The notes beneath the pieces were generated by a model. It worked only from the letters and a program-made list of their open reading frames with translations, was not told the origin of the DNA and did no database searches. Shown piece after piece: positions 17,902 through 26,823 of a stretch of 64,000 nucleotides of DNA. The translations under genes and the position numbers were made by a program. Where the stretch lies: NCBI GenBank assembly GCA_016210045.1, contig JACQUX010000018.1, positions 59,336 through 123,335 of the forward strand, given 5' to 3'. Numbering within the stretch: position 1 is the first letter of the stretch; each line of letters opens with the position of its first letter. The stretch is from Deltaproteobacteria bacterium (GTDB lineage Bacteria > UBA10199 > GCA-002796325 > JACPFF01).

Positions 17902-19918
17902 CGTCCTGGAGCACGGACTGCCAATAGCGGATGACGAATTGCAACCGCCAGGCGTCACGCGCGGAGAGTGCGAATTGTTGCACAGCGTGTGCAATATCGC
18001 GCCGCGTGAGCCCGGGGAGCGGGCGGCGGACCAGTGCCCGCAGCGCCTGGCCGAGCGGATGACGAGTAAAGACTTCGGAAAAACTGCTGCCGCGCGCTAA
18101 CTGCCAAAAGAGACCCTCCAAATCGTCGCGCGGAAACGCCAGCGCCTCGATGAGTGGCTCGATCAGCGGAGCCGTCGCCACCTCGGCAGGCCCCAACGCG
18201 AACAGGCGGGAAATCGCATCGCCAGGCACAACTGCGAGACAATGGGTGCCGCGCGCCGTCACGATCGTCCGCGCCGCGGGATCCAGCGGACACGCCCGCA
18301 GCCCTCGCCGCAACTGATGCAAGGTTCTCGCAATGCCTTCCGGTGCATCTGGGGCACGGATCGCATGTTCCAACAGATTCGACATATACACCACTTGCAC
18401 CGTCTCGCCGCGGGCTCGCAGCGTTCGTCCGATCCGTGCCAGCACCTCGCCGCGCCAATCGGCAGCAACGCCGGTAACCCGATCTTCCAGCCAAAGCCGG
18501 CGCACGGCTGCATAGGCAGCGCGGCTGCTCAAGAAACCACCTCGGCCGGCGGCATTCGTCCGCAGCATTTCCGCGACAAAGGCCTGCCGCGTGGAGGTTT
18601 CGGGATCGCGCAACGCCGTGAAGAACTCGATGAGAGCCTGCCCGAGTCGTTCACGATCTGCGGCCGGCCAGTGCGGTCGCAACAAACGCAGCAGATCCGT
18701 GATCACCGCATCGTGCCAGCGCTTATCGGCAGCACAACGTTGCACATCTTGTACGCGATGGGCGAACGACTTCCGGTTCCCCTGCGCCGCCGCGCGCTCG
18801 TTCAGCGGGACGCCCAGACAAGCGCCGAGCCACACTTCCGCCCGTTCCGCCGCGAGGAATAAACACGCCAACGCCGGGAGCACGGCCTCGGTCACGAACG
18901 GGTTATAGTCGACAACATAGCCATGCGTGGCGTCTTGATACGCCATATGCGTCAAACAGAGTCCGGCCCCGGTCCCCAGATAGACGCCGCCACGCCCCAC
19001 AATCGACTGCGGCCCATCGGCTAATGGCGCCAGCCAATTGCCTTCATTCGTCGGACAATCGATCTGTGAAGAGAGATGCACATTCGCCGGAGGATCCGAC
19101 AGCTCACGTAGCCGAGTAAAGTAGCGTTCAAGATGTGCACGCATCAACGGGGCCGCAGCGGTCAGCACCGACAGATCAGAGGCTGCACTCGCGGTCAATA
19201 ACTCCTCCCGCTGTCGCCGCAGGATCCACGCCTGCCCCAGCTGTGGCGCACAACGCAAAATGAGCCCTATCACCAGCTCCGCTTCGTGCTGCCGCCCTTG
19301 ACGCTCCAAGGTATGGGCCAGCGCGACCCACTCATCGAAGCGCCACGGCGCGCTGCGCAGCGCTCGCTTGTGACGTTCCGACTGCGGATCCCCCTCGCAT
19401 CGCCAGAGCAACTGCATGACGCGCTCTTCTTCCGCCCGCAATACACATGGGATCGCCGCCGTGCGACGCATCACGCCGTCATTGACCGGAAACGATTGCC
19501 CCCGCGCTACGAATGGCTCACTCTCGTGGAAGATCATCGCGCCGCTACCGAAACGTTCGATCATCCATTGTTCGGTCCAATACACCGATGCCGCTCCGCG
19601 CCACATCTGGAGATATTGGTCCGCCGCCGCGATCACATCCCGGTCATCGCTCCACCATACCAGCCCCGTCCCACGACGTAACGCTTCGGCCTTTGGAGAC
19701 AACCGATCGGCACCACACGCCACGGCTTGGCGATAACTGTCGCGCGCCGCCGCCGCATACCCGGCGTGCAGATACGCATCGCCCAAGGCCTCCCACGCAG
19801 CGGGCGCGGCCGGTGTCCGACGCGCCGACATCGTAGCGCGGCGGACCACTTGGTCGCGCGGGTGTCCCGGCGACAGTCCGCGCAAGATCCGCAACCCCTG
19901 TGGTCGTAATGTCGGCAT
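17864..19918 (-). CDS. Large TPR-like protein with a possible methyltransferase-like domain
   Basis: 684 aa. Alpha-helical TPR-like units are visible at about 39-70 (AWEALGDAYLHAGYAAAARD) and 190-230. From about 280 on, the protein changes character: V-G-R-G-G-V-Y-L-G-T-G-A-G (307-319) followed by VVDYNPF (335-341) resembles SAM-binding motif I and the acidic strand-2 end, and VVYMSNLLEH further on could be a motif IV strand. A methyltransferase-like fold similar to the Leptospira LIC_10091 group is a guess. Its start could also be M30. The 3' end overlaps vapC on the other strand by 38 bases. Function not recognised. Confidence 0.7.
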   Translation of the reverse strand: MPTLRPQGLRILRGLSPGHPRDQVVRRATMSARRTPAAPAAWEALGDAYLHAGYAAAARDSYRQAVACGADRLSPKAEALRRGTGLVWWSDDRDVIAAADQYLQMWRGAASVYWTEQWMIERFGSGAMIFHESEPFVARGQSFPVNDGVMRRTAAIPCVLRAEEERVMQLLWRCEGDPQSERHKRALRSAPWRFDEWVALAHTLERQGRQHEAELVIGLILRCAPQLGQAWILRRQREELLTASAASDLSVLTAAAPLMRAHLERYFTRLRELSDPPANVHLSSQIDCPTNEGNWLAPLADGPQSIVGRGGVYLGTGAGLCLTHMAYQDATHGYVVDYNPFVTEAVLPALACLFLAAERAEVWLGACLGVPLNERAAAQGNRKSFAHRVQDVQRCAADKRWHDAVITDLLRLLRPHWPAADRERLGQALIEFFTALRDPETSTRQAFVAEMLRTNAAGRGGFLSSRAAYAAVRRLWLEDRVTGVAADWRGEVLARIGRTLRARGETVQVVYMSNLLEHAIRAPDAPEGIARTLHQLRRGLRACPLDPAARTIVTARGTHCLAVVPGDAISRLFALGPAEVATAPLIEPLIEALAFPRDDLEGLFWQLARGSSFSEVFTRHPLGQALRALVRRPLPGLTRRDIAHAVQQFALSARDAWRLQFVIRYWQSVLQDVTSPAGCGSRIG

Positions 19919-20001
19919 GCGCTCAACTCATCGGCAGCCCGCCAAAAAAGTTGCGCACCGGCAACAAACGAGTCCGAGAAGAACGCGGCACACGAGACCG
20001 C

Positions 20002-20220
20002 CTACTCAATCTCCGCTCCCATGCGGTCCACGGCGAGCAGACAGGCTCGGATGTCGTTCTCCACGGCCCCGATCGGATGGGTGATGTTTTTGCAGTCGAC
20101 ATGGTGATGCATCATGAGTTGGCGACGCAACTCGAGCTTGTGCAGCCTGACGACTTGATGCAGTTCATACGCCACCAACAGCACTAGTGCGGCGCCACCC
20201 AGAATGAGAACTCGTTTCAT
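20002..20220 (-). CDS. Small single-pass membrane protein
   Basis: 72 aa from the ATG at 20220, which has GGGAG 5 bases upstream; the in-frame ATG at 20268 lies inside nadA and is rejected. Residues 4-18 form one membrane segment (VLILGGAALVLLVAY) near the N-terminus, with the rest (HHHVDC, then a charged helix) outside it. It lies 19 bases after nadA and may be in its transcript. Family not recognised. Confidence 0.6.
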   Translation of the reverse strand: MKRVLILGGAALVLLVAYELHQVVRLHKLELRRQLMMHHHVDCKNITHPIGAVENDIRACLLAVDRMGAEIE

Positions 20221-20239
20221 ATTCACTCCCGATTTTTTT

Positions 20240-21217
20240 CTACGCCCCGATTGCCAGCATGCGCTCAATCGCGTGACGGGCGCGGATTTGGACTGCGGGC
20301 GGGACGTCGATTTCGAAAACGCCCTCGCGGAAACTGCGCACGACTTTCTCCAACGTGATGCGTTTCATATGGGGACAGAGCGTGCACGGCATTTGAAAAT
20401 CGACCGCGGGGACTTGTGATTGGATATTCGCGGCCATGCTGCATTCGGTGATCAGCATCGCGTGTTGCGGTTTCGCCTGTTGGAGCGCGGCCACCATTTG
20501 ACTGGTGCTCCCCGCATAATCGGATGCCGCCACCACCGATGGATCACATTCCGGATGCGCAACGACGTAAATGCCGGGGAATTGTTCACGATACGCGGCG
20601 ATGTCGTCGGCACGGAATTGTTCATGTACCATGCAGCGTCCCGGATGCGTGTACACGCGTTTGCCGGTCTCGCGCGCGACGTTCCGACCGAGATATTCAT
20701 CCGGGATAAACACCACGGCATCGCCGGGGAGACTGTTAACGACTTTTGCGGCATTCGCGGACGTGCAACAGACATCGCTCTCCGCCTTGATCGCGGCCGG
20801 CGTATTCACGTAGCAAACTACAGGAACGCCGGGATAAGCGGCCTTCAACGCGCGGACATCATCGACCGTGATGCTTTCGGACAGCGAACAGCCGGCCTCG
20901 AGATCGGGAAGCAGCACCGTTTTTTCCGGACTGATGATTTTTGCCGTCTCGGCCATGAAATGCACACCACAAAAAATGATCCGCTGCGCCGGCGTCTTCG
21001 CCGCGGCGTAACTGAGGCCGAGCGAATCGCCGGTGTAATCGGCGACACCGTGATAGATCGCCGGGATTTGGTAATTGTGGACCAAAATCACGGCATGTTG
21101 TTCCGCCTTCAGCGCGTTGATCTCGTCGATCAGCGGAATGGCGAGTGCGAATTCCGGCTCCGGCAGCAGGCCTCGCAAGCGTTCCAACCGTGTGCTGGTG
21201 GTGTCTTGTCCCGTCAT
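20240..21217 (-). CDS. nadA: Quinolinate synthase
   Basis: 325 aa. It condenses iminoaspartate with dihydroxyacetone phosphate to quinolinate, the [4Fe-4S]-dependent step of de novo NAD synthesis. The cluster cysteines are C110 (DLEAGC), C224 (HPEC) and C281 (PCTLC). The substrate-binding CGVHFMAETAKI and HNYQ motifs are intact. The start overlaps the ligA stop by four bases (ATGA), so NAD synthesis is translationally coupled to the NAD-dependent DNA ligase. No nadB or nadC is in the window. Confidence 0.96.
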   Translation of the reverse strand: MTGQDTTSTRLERLRGLLPEPEFALAIPLIDEINALKAEQHAVILVHNYQIPAIYHGVADYTGDSLGLSYAAAKTPAQRIIFCGVHFMAETAKIISPEKTVLLPDLEAGCSLSESITVDDVRALKAAYPGVPVVCYVNTPAAIKAESDVCCTSANAAKVVNSLPGDAVVFIPDEYLGRNVARETGKRVYTHPGRCMVHEQFRADDIAAYREQFPGIYVVAHPECDPSVVAASDYAGSTSQMVAALQQAKPQHAMLITECSMAANIQSQVPAVDFQMPCTLCPHMKRITLEKVVRSFREGVFEIDVPPAVQIRARHAIERMLAIGA

Positions 21218-23121
21218 GGTTGCACCAGTCGGAAAAATGCCTCTTCGGTAAGAATTGTGAGCGGCGCGCCTTGCTCGACCAACGCGTGCGCCTTTTTCAG
21301 TTTACTCCCAGCGCCGCCGGCACTGCCGACCACGAGATAATCCAACGTCGTCGAGACGCCGCTGGCGATCCGTCCACCTCGCGACTCGACCAGTTGGTGC
21401 GCGGCATTGCGCGCCATCGCCTGTAAACTGCCGGTAAACAAGACCGTCCGGCCGGACAACGGTCCTGTGAGCTCCGCAGACGCCGCCGCCACTATGGTCA
21501 CATGCCGTTGCAGCTTGTCAATCAGCGGGCGGCGGGCCTTGAGGCCTTGGACAATGGCGGTTGCAATGATCGGCCCGATGCCATGTTGCGCGGCCAATAC
21601 GTCTTCCGTCAACGCAAGCACGTGCGACAACGTGCCAAAGCTTGCCAAGATCCGCGCCGTCTGTCGCGCCAGATCCGGAATGCCGAGCGACCGGAGTAAC
21701 ACGTCGAGCGGGAGTTCCCGACGCGCATGCAGATGCGCCACGAGTTTGTGCGCCAAGACCTCGCCCATCCGCTCCAACGACAACAAATCTCCGGCTGTCA
21801 ACGCAAAGAGGTCCGCCGGATCGGCCGCGAGCCCTTGCTCCACGAGTTGTTGCAACACTTTCGGTCCGAAGCCGTCGCAATCGATCGCCTCGAGAAAGTG
21901 CTTCAACGCCCCGACCACGGCCTGGCTGCAGCCCGTTGGATTGGTGCAGTAGACGAAATCGCCCTCGACGCGCGTGGCCGCCGCACACGACGGGCAGCGC
22001 GGCGGCGGCACGAGCGCATGGGCGCCCGGTTCGACGACCGATTCCAAATGTGGAATGACGCCGCCCCGCCGCCGCACGATTACGGCTGCGCCGGGACCAA
22101 CGCCGTTGCGCAATGCCAGCCCGTAGTTGTGCAGCGTCACGCGGCTGACCGTGGCACCGGACAGCTCAACCGGCTCGACCAATCCGATCGGCGTGATGAT
22201 TTGGTTGCGCGAAACATTCCAGACGATTTCCCGCAGCGTGGTCGTCGCCGCATCGCCGGCGAATTTGTACGCGATCGCGAAACGCGGATGGTGCGCCGTG
22301 GCACCTAACCGTTGTTGCCGACCGACATCGTCGATTTTGAAAACGATCCCATCGGTCTCAAAGTCGCTCTCCGCGCTTATTTGCTGTGCCAGCGCGCACT
22401 GCGCGGCCAGTTGCGCCGTCGTCACGAGCACTGTGGTGACACAAGAGAACCCGGCCTGTTGCAACGCCCGCCGTTTTTCCTGCTCGGTCGCCGCATCGCT
22501 GCCCAGCAAATCATACGCGAAAAATCGCAGCCCGCATTCGCCGGTCCGGCCAGGATCTTTTTGTTTCAGTGCGCCGGCCGCCAAGTTGCGCGGACTCATG
22601 AACGACGCGGCAAACCGCTCCCGGAACGTGGAGAGCGGAAGATACACCTCGCCGCGCACTTCGACATCGTGGAGCGGCAGTTGGGTCGGAATCCCGGCAA
22701 TGACGCGCGCGTTCGGCGTCACGTCCTCGCCGAGCTGTCCGTTGCCGCGCGTGGCCGCCAACACAAGCTGACCGCGCATATCGTAGCGCAGCGCGCACGC
22801 CACGCCATCGACCTTGGGCGACACCACAAACGGTCCGTCGAGCTTCTCCGCCCAGGCGTTGAGATCTTCCACCTGATAACATTTATCGAGCGACAGCATC
22901 GGGACGGCGTGCCGCACCGGCGCACGTTCGCCGACGGCGTCGGAACCGATGGCTTGCAGCGCCGCTGAATCGGGGAAACGCCGCCGCAACACCTCGACCA
23001 TGCGGTCGAACTCGGCATCGCTGATCTCGGGACGCCCCGCAACGAAATAGAGTTGATTATGCCGCTGCACTTCGCGTTCGAGCCGTGCTTGCGGCCACTT
23101 TTCATATGCAGCTGAAGTCAT
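21214..23121 (-). CDS. ligA: NAD-dependent DNA ligase
   Basis: 635 aa from the ATG at 23121 (a second in-frame ATG lies 21 bases upstream, so the exact start is uncertain); somewhat shorter than the usual ~670. It seals nicks using NAD as the adenylate donor. The nucleophile is K103 in SPKVDG. The order is the Ia/adenylation domain with DAEFDR at the NAD-binding helix, the OB fold (DGIVFKIDD), a four-Cys zinc site (C-P-x-C ... C-x5-C), helix-hairpin-helix repeats and a C-terminal BRCT domain (from about residue 560, FTGSLQ..SRGGR). It is upstream of and coupled to nadA. Confidence 0.96.
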   Translation of the reverse strand: MTSAAYEKWPQARLEREVQRHNQLYFVAGRPEISDAEFDRMVEVLRRRFPDSAALQAIGSDAVGERAPVRHAVPMLSLDKCYQVEDLNAWAEKLDGPFVVSPKVDGVACALRYDMRGQLVLAATRGNGQLGEDVTPNARVIAGIPTQLPLHDVEVRGEVYLPLSTFRERFAASFMSPRNLAAGALKQKDPGRTGECGLRFFAYDLLGSDAATEQEKRRALQQAGFSCVTTVLVTTAQLAAQCALAQQISAESDFETDGIVFKIDDVGRQQRLGATAHHPRFAIAYKFAGDAATTTLREIVWNVSRNQIITPIGLVEPVELSGATVSRVTLHNYGLALRNGVGPGAAVIVRRRGGVIPHLESVVEPGAHALVPPPRCPSCAAATRVEGDFVYCTNPTGCSQAVVGALKHFLEAIDCDGFGPKVLQQLVEQGLAADPADLFALTAGDLLSLERMGEVLAHKLVAHLHARRELPLDVLLRSLGIPDLARQTARILASFGTLSHVLALTEDVLAAQHGIGPIIATAIVQGLKARRPLIDKLQRHVTIVAAASAELTGPLSGRTVLFTGSLQAMARNAAHQLVESRGGRIASGVSTTLDYLVVGSAGGAGSKLKKAHALVEQGAPLTILTEEAFFRLVQP

Positions 23122-23165
23122 AGCATCCCAAGACGTACGCACTTACGCCCGTACGCACGCATCTG

Positions 23166-23816
23166 TCATTCCCCGTCGTGCACATGCGGCAACGTGTCAT
23201 GCGCGAAGAGATGATCCGCGCCGGGATGCCAATTCACACCGACGACGCGGACACCACCCGGATAGAAACGGAGCCACGTTAACGAGCCATTGTCGATTTT
23301 GAATTGTTGCCAGCGATCGAGCGGCATCCCGAGATAATGGACCAGCACGACTTTAATCACATCGGCATGCGACACGACAGCCACGCGTCCGCTAGGATGC
23401 GCACTCCGCATCCGCTCCACGGCCGCGACCGCGCGGGCCTGCACCTCCGTCGGGCGCTCGCCTCCGGGGATTTGCATCTGGCTGGGACGGACTAAATACT
23501 CCGTAAAGCTCGGTTGCGGTTCAACGGCTTCGAACGGGAGATTGACCCAATCGCCGTAGTCGATCTCGACCAATCCCGGATCCTCCTGCAACGGCGCATC
23601 CCCGCGATGTCCATCCAACAAGAGTTCCGCCGATTCCATCGTGCGCCGCGTGGGACTCGCGTAGATGGCGACCACGTTGCACTCCGCCAGCGCGCCCGCC
23701 AACGCGGCCACTTGCGCCCGGCCTGTGGCATTGAGACCGATCGGTTGCCGCCCCATCACCCGGCGCCCGGCATTCCAATCCGTTTGGCCGTGTCTGACTA
23801 ACAAAACCTCGAACAT
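23166..23816 (-). CDS. Histidine phosphatase family protein (CobC/GpmB-like)
   Basis: 216 aa. The catalytic LVRHGQTDWN motif (His at residue 9) and the second His in VVSHADV fit the phosphoglycerate mutase-like branch of histidine phosphatases, with R58/E82-type residues also visible (SPTRRTMES, EIDYGDW). Members dephosphorylate small molecules such as alpha-ribazole phosphate or phosphoglycerate. The exact substrate cannot be read from the sequence. It ends 44 bases upstream of ligA and is probably cotranscribed. Confidence 0.88.
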   Translation of the reverse strand: MFEVLLVRHGQTDWNAGRRVMGRQPIGLNATGRAQVAALAGALAECNVVAIYASPTRRTMESAELLLDGHRGDAPLQEDPGLVEIDYGDWVNLPFEAVEPQPSFTEYLVRPSQMQIPGGERPTEVQARAVAAVERMRSAHPSGRVAVVSHADVIKVVLVHYLGMPLDRWQQFKIDNGSLTWLRFYPGGVRVVGVNWHPGADHLFAHDTLPHVHDGE

Positions 23817-23906
23817 TTTACTTCCTTTCTCCGGAGCGCAATGTTACCCGGCTGGGCACATTTCTGACCATCCGGTTAACGAAAAACACACACCACTGCA
23901 ACCACT

Positions 23907-26468
23907 ATGAAACCAACCATCACACGTCACACATTGCCGAACGGCCTCACGGTCTTGCTCGAAGAAAACCGCAGTGCCCCGGTGATTTCGCTGAATCTCC
24001 TCGTCAAGGTCGGGAGTGCGATGGAGACCGCGCCCGAGGCCGGCATCTGCCACTTCATCGAACATATGTTGTTCAAAGGCACGCCCACCCGTCCGGTGGG
24101 CCGGATCGCGCGGGATGTCGAAGCCGCCGGCGGCGAGATCAACGCCTACACCTCGTTCGATCATACGGTCTATTATATCAACATGGCCTCGCGGTATGCC
24201 GACGAAGGCCTGAAGATCCTCGCCGATGCGGTGCAACACCCGCTGTTCGACGCGCGCGAAGTGGAACGCGAGGCGGAAGTGATCTGCGAAGAGATCCGAC
24301 GCGGCTTGGACAACCCTCAACATGTGCTGATGGAGCACTTGTTCGCCGGCGCGTACGGCACGCACCCGTATGGCCGCCCGATTATCGGATCGGCCGTCAC
24401 CGTCAAATCGTTCCAGCACACGGACCTGCGCCACTTCTGGCAGCGCTGGTACACGGCATCACAAATGGCCGTCGTCGTCGTCGGGGATTTCGAGACCACA
24501 CAACTGTTGCGCCGCATCGAAGAGGAATTTTGCGATCTCTCCACGACGCCGGCACCCGTGATGCCGGACTTGCTCACGCTGAACGATACCATCGGCCCGC
24601 AATGTTTGACCGAGCGCCTCAACATCCAGACCAGCTACTTCGCGCTCGCAGTGCCGACGCCAGAAATCACGGCCGCGGCCGTGCCCGCACTCGACATCCT
24701 CTCGCATTTGCTCGGCGGCGGCGAAAGCTCCCGGTTGGAACAGATCGTGAAAGAACGGAAGCGCTTAGTCCAATCGATTTACACCTATGCCTTCACCGCG
24801 CGAGGACTCGGCTTGTTCGTGATCGGCGGCTCGGCTACGTCGGCACAAATGAAGCGGGCGTTGCCCGCGATCTGGGACGTGGTCGGCGACGTGTTGCGGC
24901 CCGGCGCGATCAGCATGGCGGAATTGGAACGCGCCAAACTCAACATCCAATGCTCCGAAATCTACGAACGCGAAACGGTCGGCGGACAAGCGGGCAAGCA
25001 CGCGTATTTTCTCTCCACCGCCAACGACCACCAATTCGAGCGGAAATACTACGACGCCGTGGCCCGCACCACCTTGGAACAACTCCACGATACGGCGCAT
25101 ACCTATCTCCGGCCCGACCGCAGCACACTGATGTGGGTCGCCCCGAAACGGGACAAGATCGTACCAGCCACCCAGGCCGCGGCATGGTGTCGTCTCCCGG
25201 CCCCGCGCCCCGTCACGACGGTGCCCGGCCCGCGCGCCGTCGCACGTCCCGTGTTGCTCAAATTTCCCAACGGACTCCGTTGCGTCGTCCGTCCCGAACA
25301 TCGGCTCCCACTCGTCTCGATTCAGGCCGTGATGCACGGCGGCACACGATACGAAACAGCGGCCATCAACGGCATTAACGCGCTCCTCACCAACACGCTG
25401 ACCAAAGGGACGCGTTCCCGCGACGCCGCAACGGTCGCCGAAACCATCGACGCGATCGGCGGCGGGCTCAATGCCGGCGCCGGACGCAACAGCGTGGCAA
25501 TCCGCAGCGAATTCTTGAGCGCTAAACTGACCGAAGGCTTCACCCTCTTTGCCGAAACACTCCGCGAACCGGCCTTTGCCCCCGAAGAAGTCGCCAAAGA
25601 ACGCAATCTGCTGCTCGAAGCCATCCGCAATCAAGAAGACAATCTCCCGGGGTTGGCGATGAAGCACTTCTGTCGCGCATTGTACGGAAAACATCCGTAC
25701 GCGCTCGCTGCGATCGGCGAAAAGGAAAGTGTGCGCCGTTTAGGTCCAGCCCAGCTGACTCGCTACTATGAGATGATCGCCCACCCGTCCCAAATCGTAC
25801 TGGGCGTATCAGGCGACATCGAACCGGCGTTCGTCGAAGAACTCGTGCGCCGCCACATCTGGTGGCCCGCACGGCGCTTGGCCGCGCGGCCGAAGCTGCC
25901 GAAATTGGCAGCTGTCAAACCACAGACCGTCACGACGCGCCGCGCGGAGAAACAACAGGCCCATATCTTCTACGGCGTGCGCGGCACGACCGTGACGGCG
26001 CCGGATCGGTACGCCTTTTCCGTGCTCAATCAAATCCTCTCCGGCCAAGGCGGTCGCCTCTTCCTCACCTTGCGCGACCAAATGAGTCTGGCCTATTCCG
26101 TCAGCGCGTCACTCCAACTCGGAATCGAACCGGGCTATTTTGCCGTCTACATCGGCACCGAACCGGCCAAGGTCCATACGGCAATTGAAGGAATCGAACA
26201 ACAACTGCGCCAACTCACGGACGAACCGGTCACGGACGAAGAATTTTCCCGCGCCCGCGAACACTTGGTCGGCACGTATGAACTCGATCTGCAGCGCAAC
26301 AGCGCCATCGCCGGTATGCATGCGTTGAATCTGCTGTACGGACTCGGGCTCGATGAACTCGCGCGCTATCCCGCAAAGATCCTCGCCGTCACGCCGCGAG
26401 ATCTGCTCCGCGTGGCGAAAAAATATTTCCGCAAAGACGCCGTAGTCTGCTCCATCGTCACGCCATAA
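23907..26468 (+). CDS. Two-domain M16 zinc peptidase (pitrilysin family)
   Basis: 853 aa made of two M16 units in one chain. The first half (about 1-420) has the inverted zinc motif H49-F-I-E-H53 and the downstream glutamate in EVICEEIRRG, so it is the active unit. The second half (about 440-853) is homologous in layout but has no HxxEH (GGTRYETAAINGINALL in its place), as expected for the structural partner unit. No signal peptide is visible, so it is either cytoplasmic or exported by another route. It is divergent from the phosphatase gene; a 3' palindrome separates it from mscS. Confidence 0.92.
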   Translation: MKPTITRHTLPNGLTVLLEENRSAPVISLNLLVKVGSAMETAPEAGICHFIEHMLFKGTPTRPVGRIARDVEAAGGEINAYTSFDHTVYYINMASRYADEGLKILADAVQHPLFDAREVEREAEVICEEIRRGLDNPQHVLMEHLFAGAYGTHPYGRPIIGSAVTVKSFQHTDLRHFWQRWYTASQMAVVVVGDFETTQLLRRIEEEFCDLSTTPAPVMPDLLTLNDTIGPQCLTERLNIQTSYFALAVPTPEITAAAVPALDILSHLLGGGESSRLEQIVKERKRLVQSIYTYAFTARGLGLFVIGGSATSAQMKRALPAIWDVVGDVLRPGAISMAELERAKLNIQCSEIYERETVGGQAGKHAYFLSTANDHQFERKYYDAVARTTLEQLHDTAHTYLRPDRSTLMWVAPKRDKIVPATQAAAWCRLPAPRPVTTVPGPRAVARPVLLKFPNGLRCVVRPEHRLPLVSIQAVMHGGTRYETAAINGINALLTNTLTKGTRSRDAATVAETIDAIGGGLNAGAGRNSVAIRSEFLSAKLTEGFTLFAETLREPAFAPEEVAKERNLLLEAIRNQEDNLPGLAMKHFCRALYGKHPYALAAIGEKESVRRLGPAQLTRYYEMIAHPSQIVLGVSGDIEPAFVEELVRRHIWWPARRLAARPKLPKLAAVKPQTVTTRRAEKQQAHIFYGVRGTTVTAPDRYAFSVLNQILSGQGGRLFLTLRDQMSLAYSVSASLQLGIEPGYFAVYIGTEPAKVHTAIEGIEQQLRQLTDEPVTDEEFSRAREHLVGTYELDLQRNSAIAGMHALNLLYGLGLDELARYPAKILAVTPRDLLRVAKKYFRKDAVVCSIVTP

Positions 26469-26557
26469 CGCCGGTGGGACGTGCTTGGGAAATCGATGAA
26501 AGAGTGCAGGTCCTGCGGTGCATTCCACACTGCAGCGGTTGGTGCTCGTTCCGAGGG

Positions 26558-26703
26558 CCGGGTGGAGGGGCCAGGGGCCCCCAGGGTACGCTATCGCGGC
26601 GGCATCGAGCCGCCGCGCGCTCGCCCTCGCCGTTTTCGGCGTTAGATTTCGCAAGGAGAAAACGGCTGCGAGAGCCCCTGGGGCCCCTGGCCCCTCCACC
26701 CGG
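26558..26703. repeat. 146-bp palindromic element with nested hairpins between convergent genes
   Basis: The two 29-base ends (26558-26586 and 26675-26703, outer sequence CCGGGTGGAGGGGCC) are reverse complements apart from a one-base slip. Inside are two further perfect hairpins: GCGGCGGC/GCCGCCGC with a 5-base loop (starting about 26596) and CCGTTTTC/GAAAACGG enclosing 20 bases (about 26631-26666). The 355 bases between M16 and mscS (26469-26823) hold no credible gene. It may act as a bidirectional terminator, a mobile palindrome, or encode a structured RNA. Confidence 0.8.
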
Positions 26704-26823
26704 CGGGAGCACGGGCAAGTCACCTGCGCTCGTTCAGCAGGTTTTCAAACACGCGCTATGCCAAACATCCAGATTGGAACGCGGTCCCGGGAGGGGCACT
26801 GAAATCAATTTTGCCAACACGCC

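Noticed and set aside
25227..26468. Second half of the M16 gene as a decayed active peptidase
   Set aside because: Loss of HxxEH in one unit is the normal state in two-domain M16 peptidases, so it is not a pseudogene sign.
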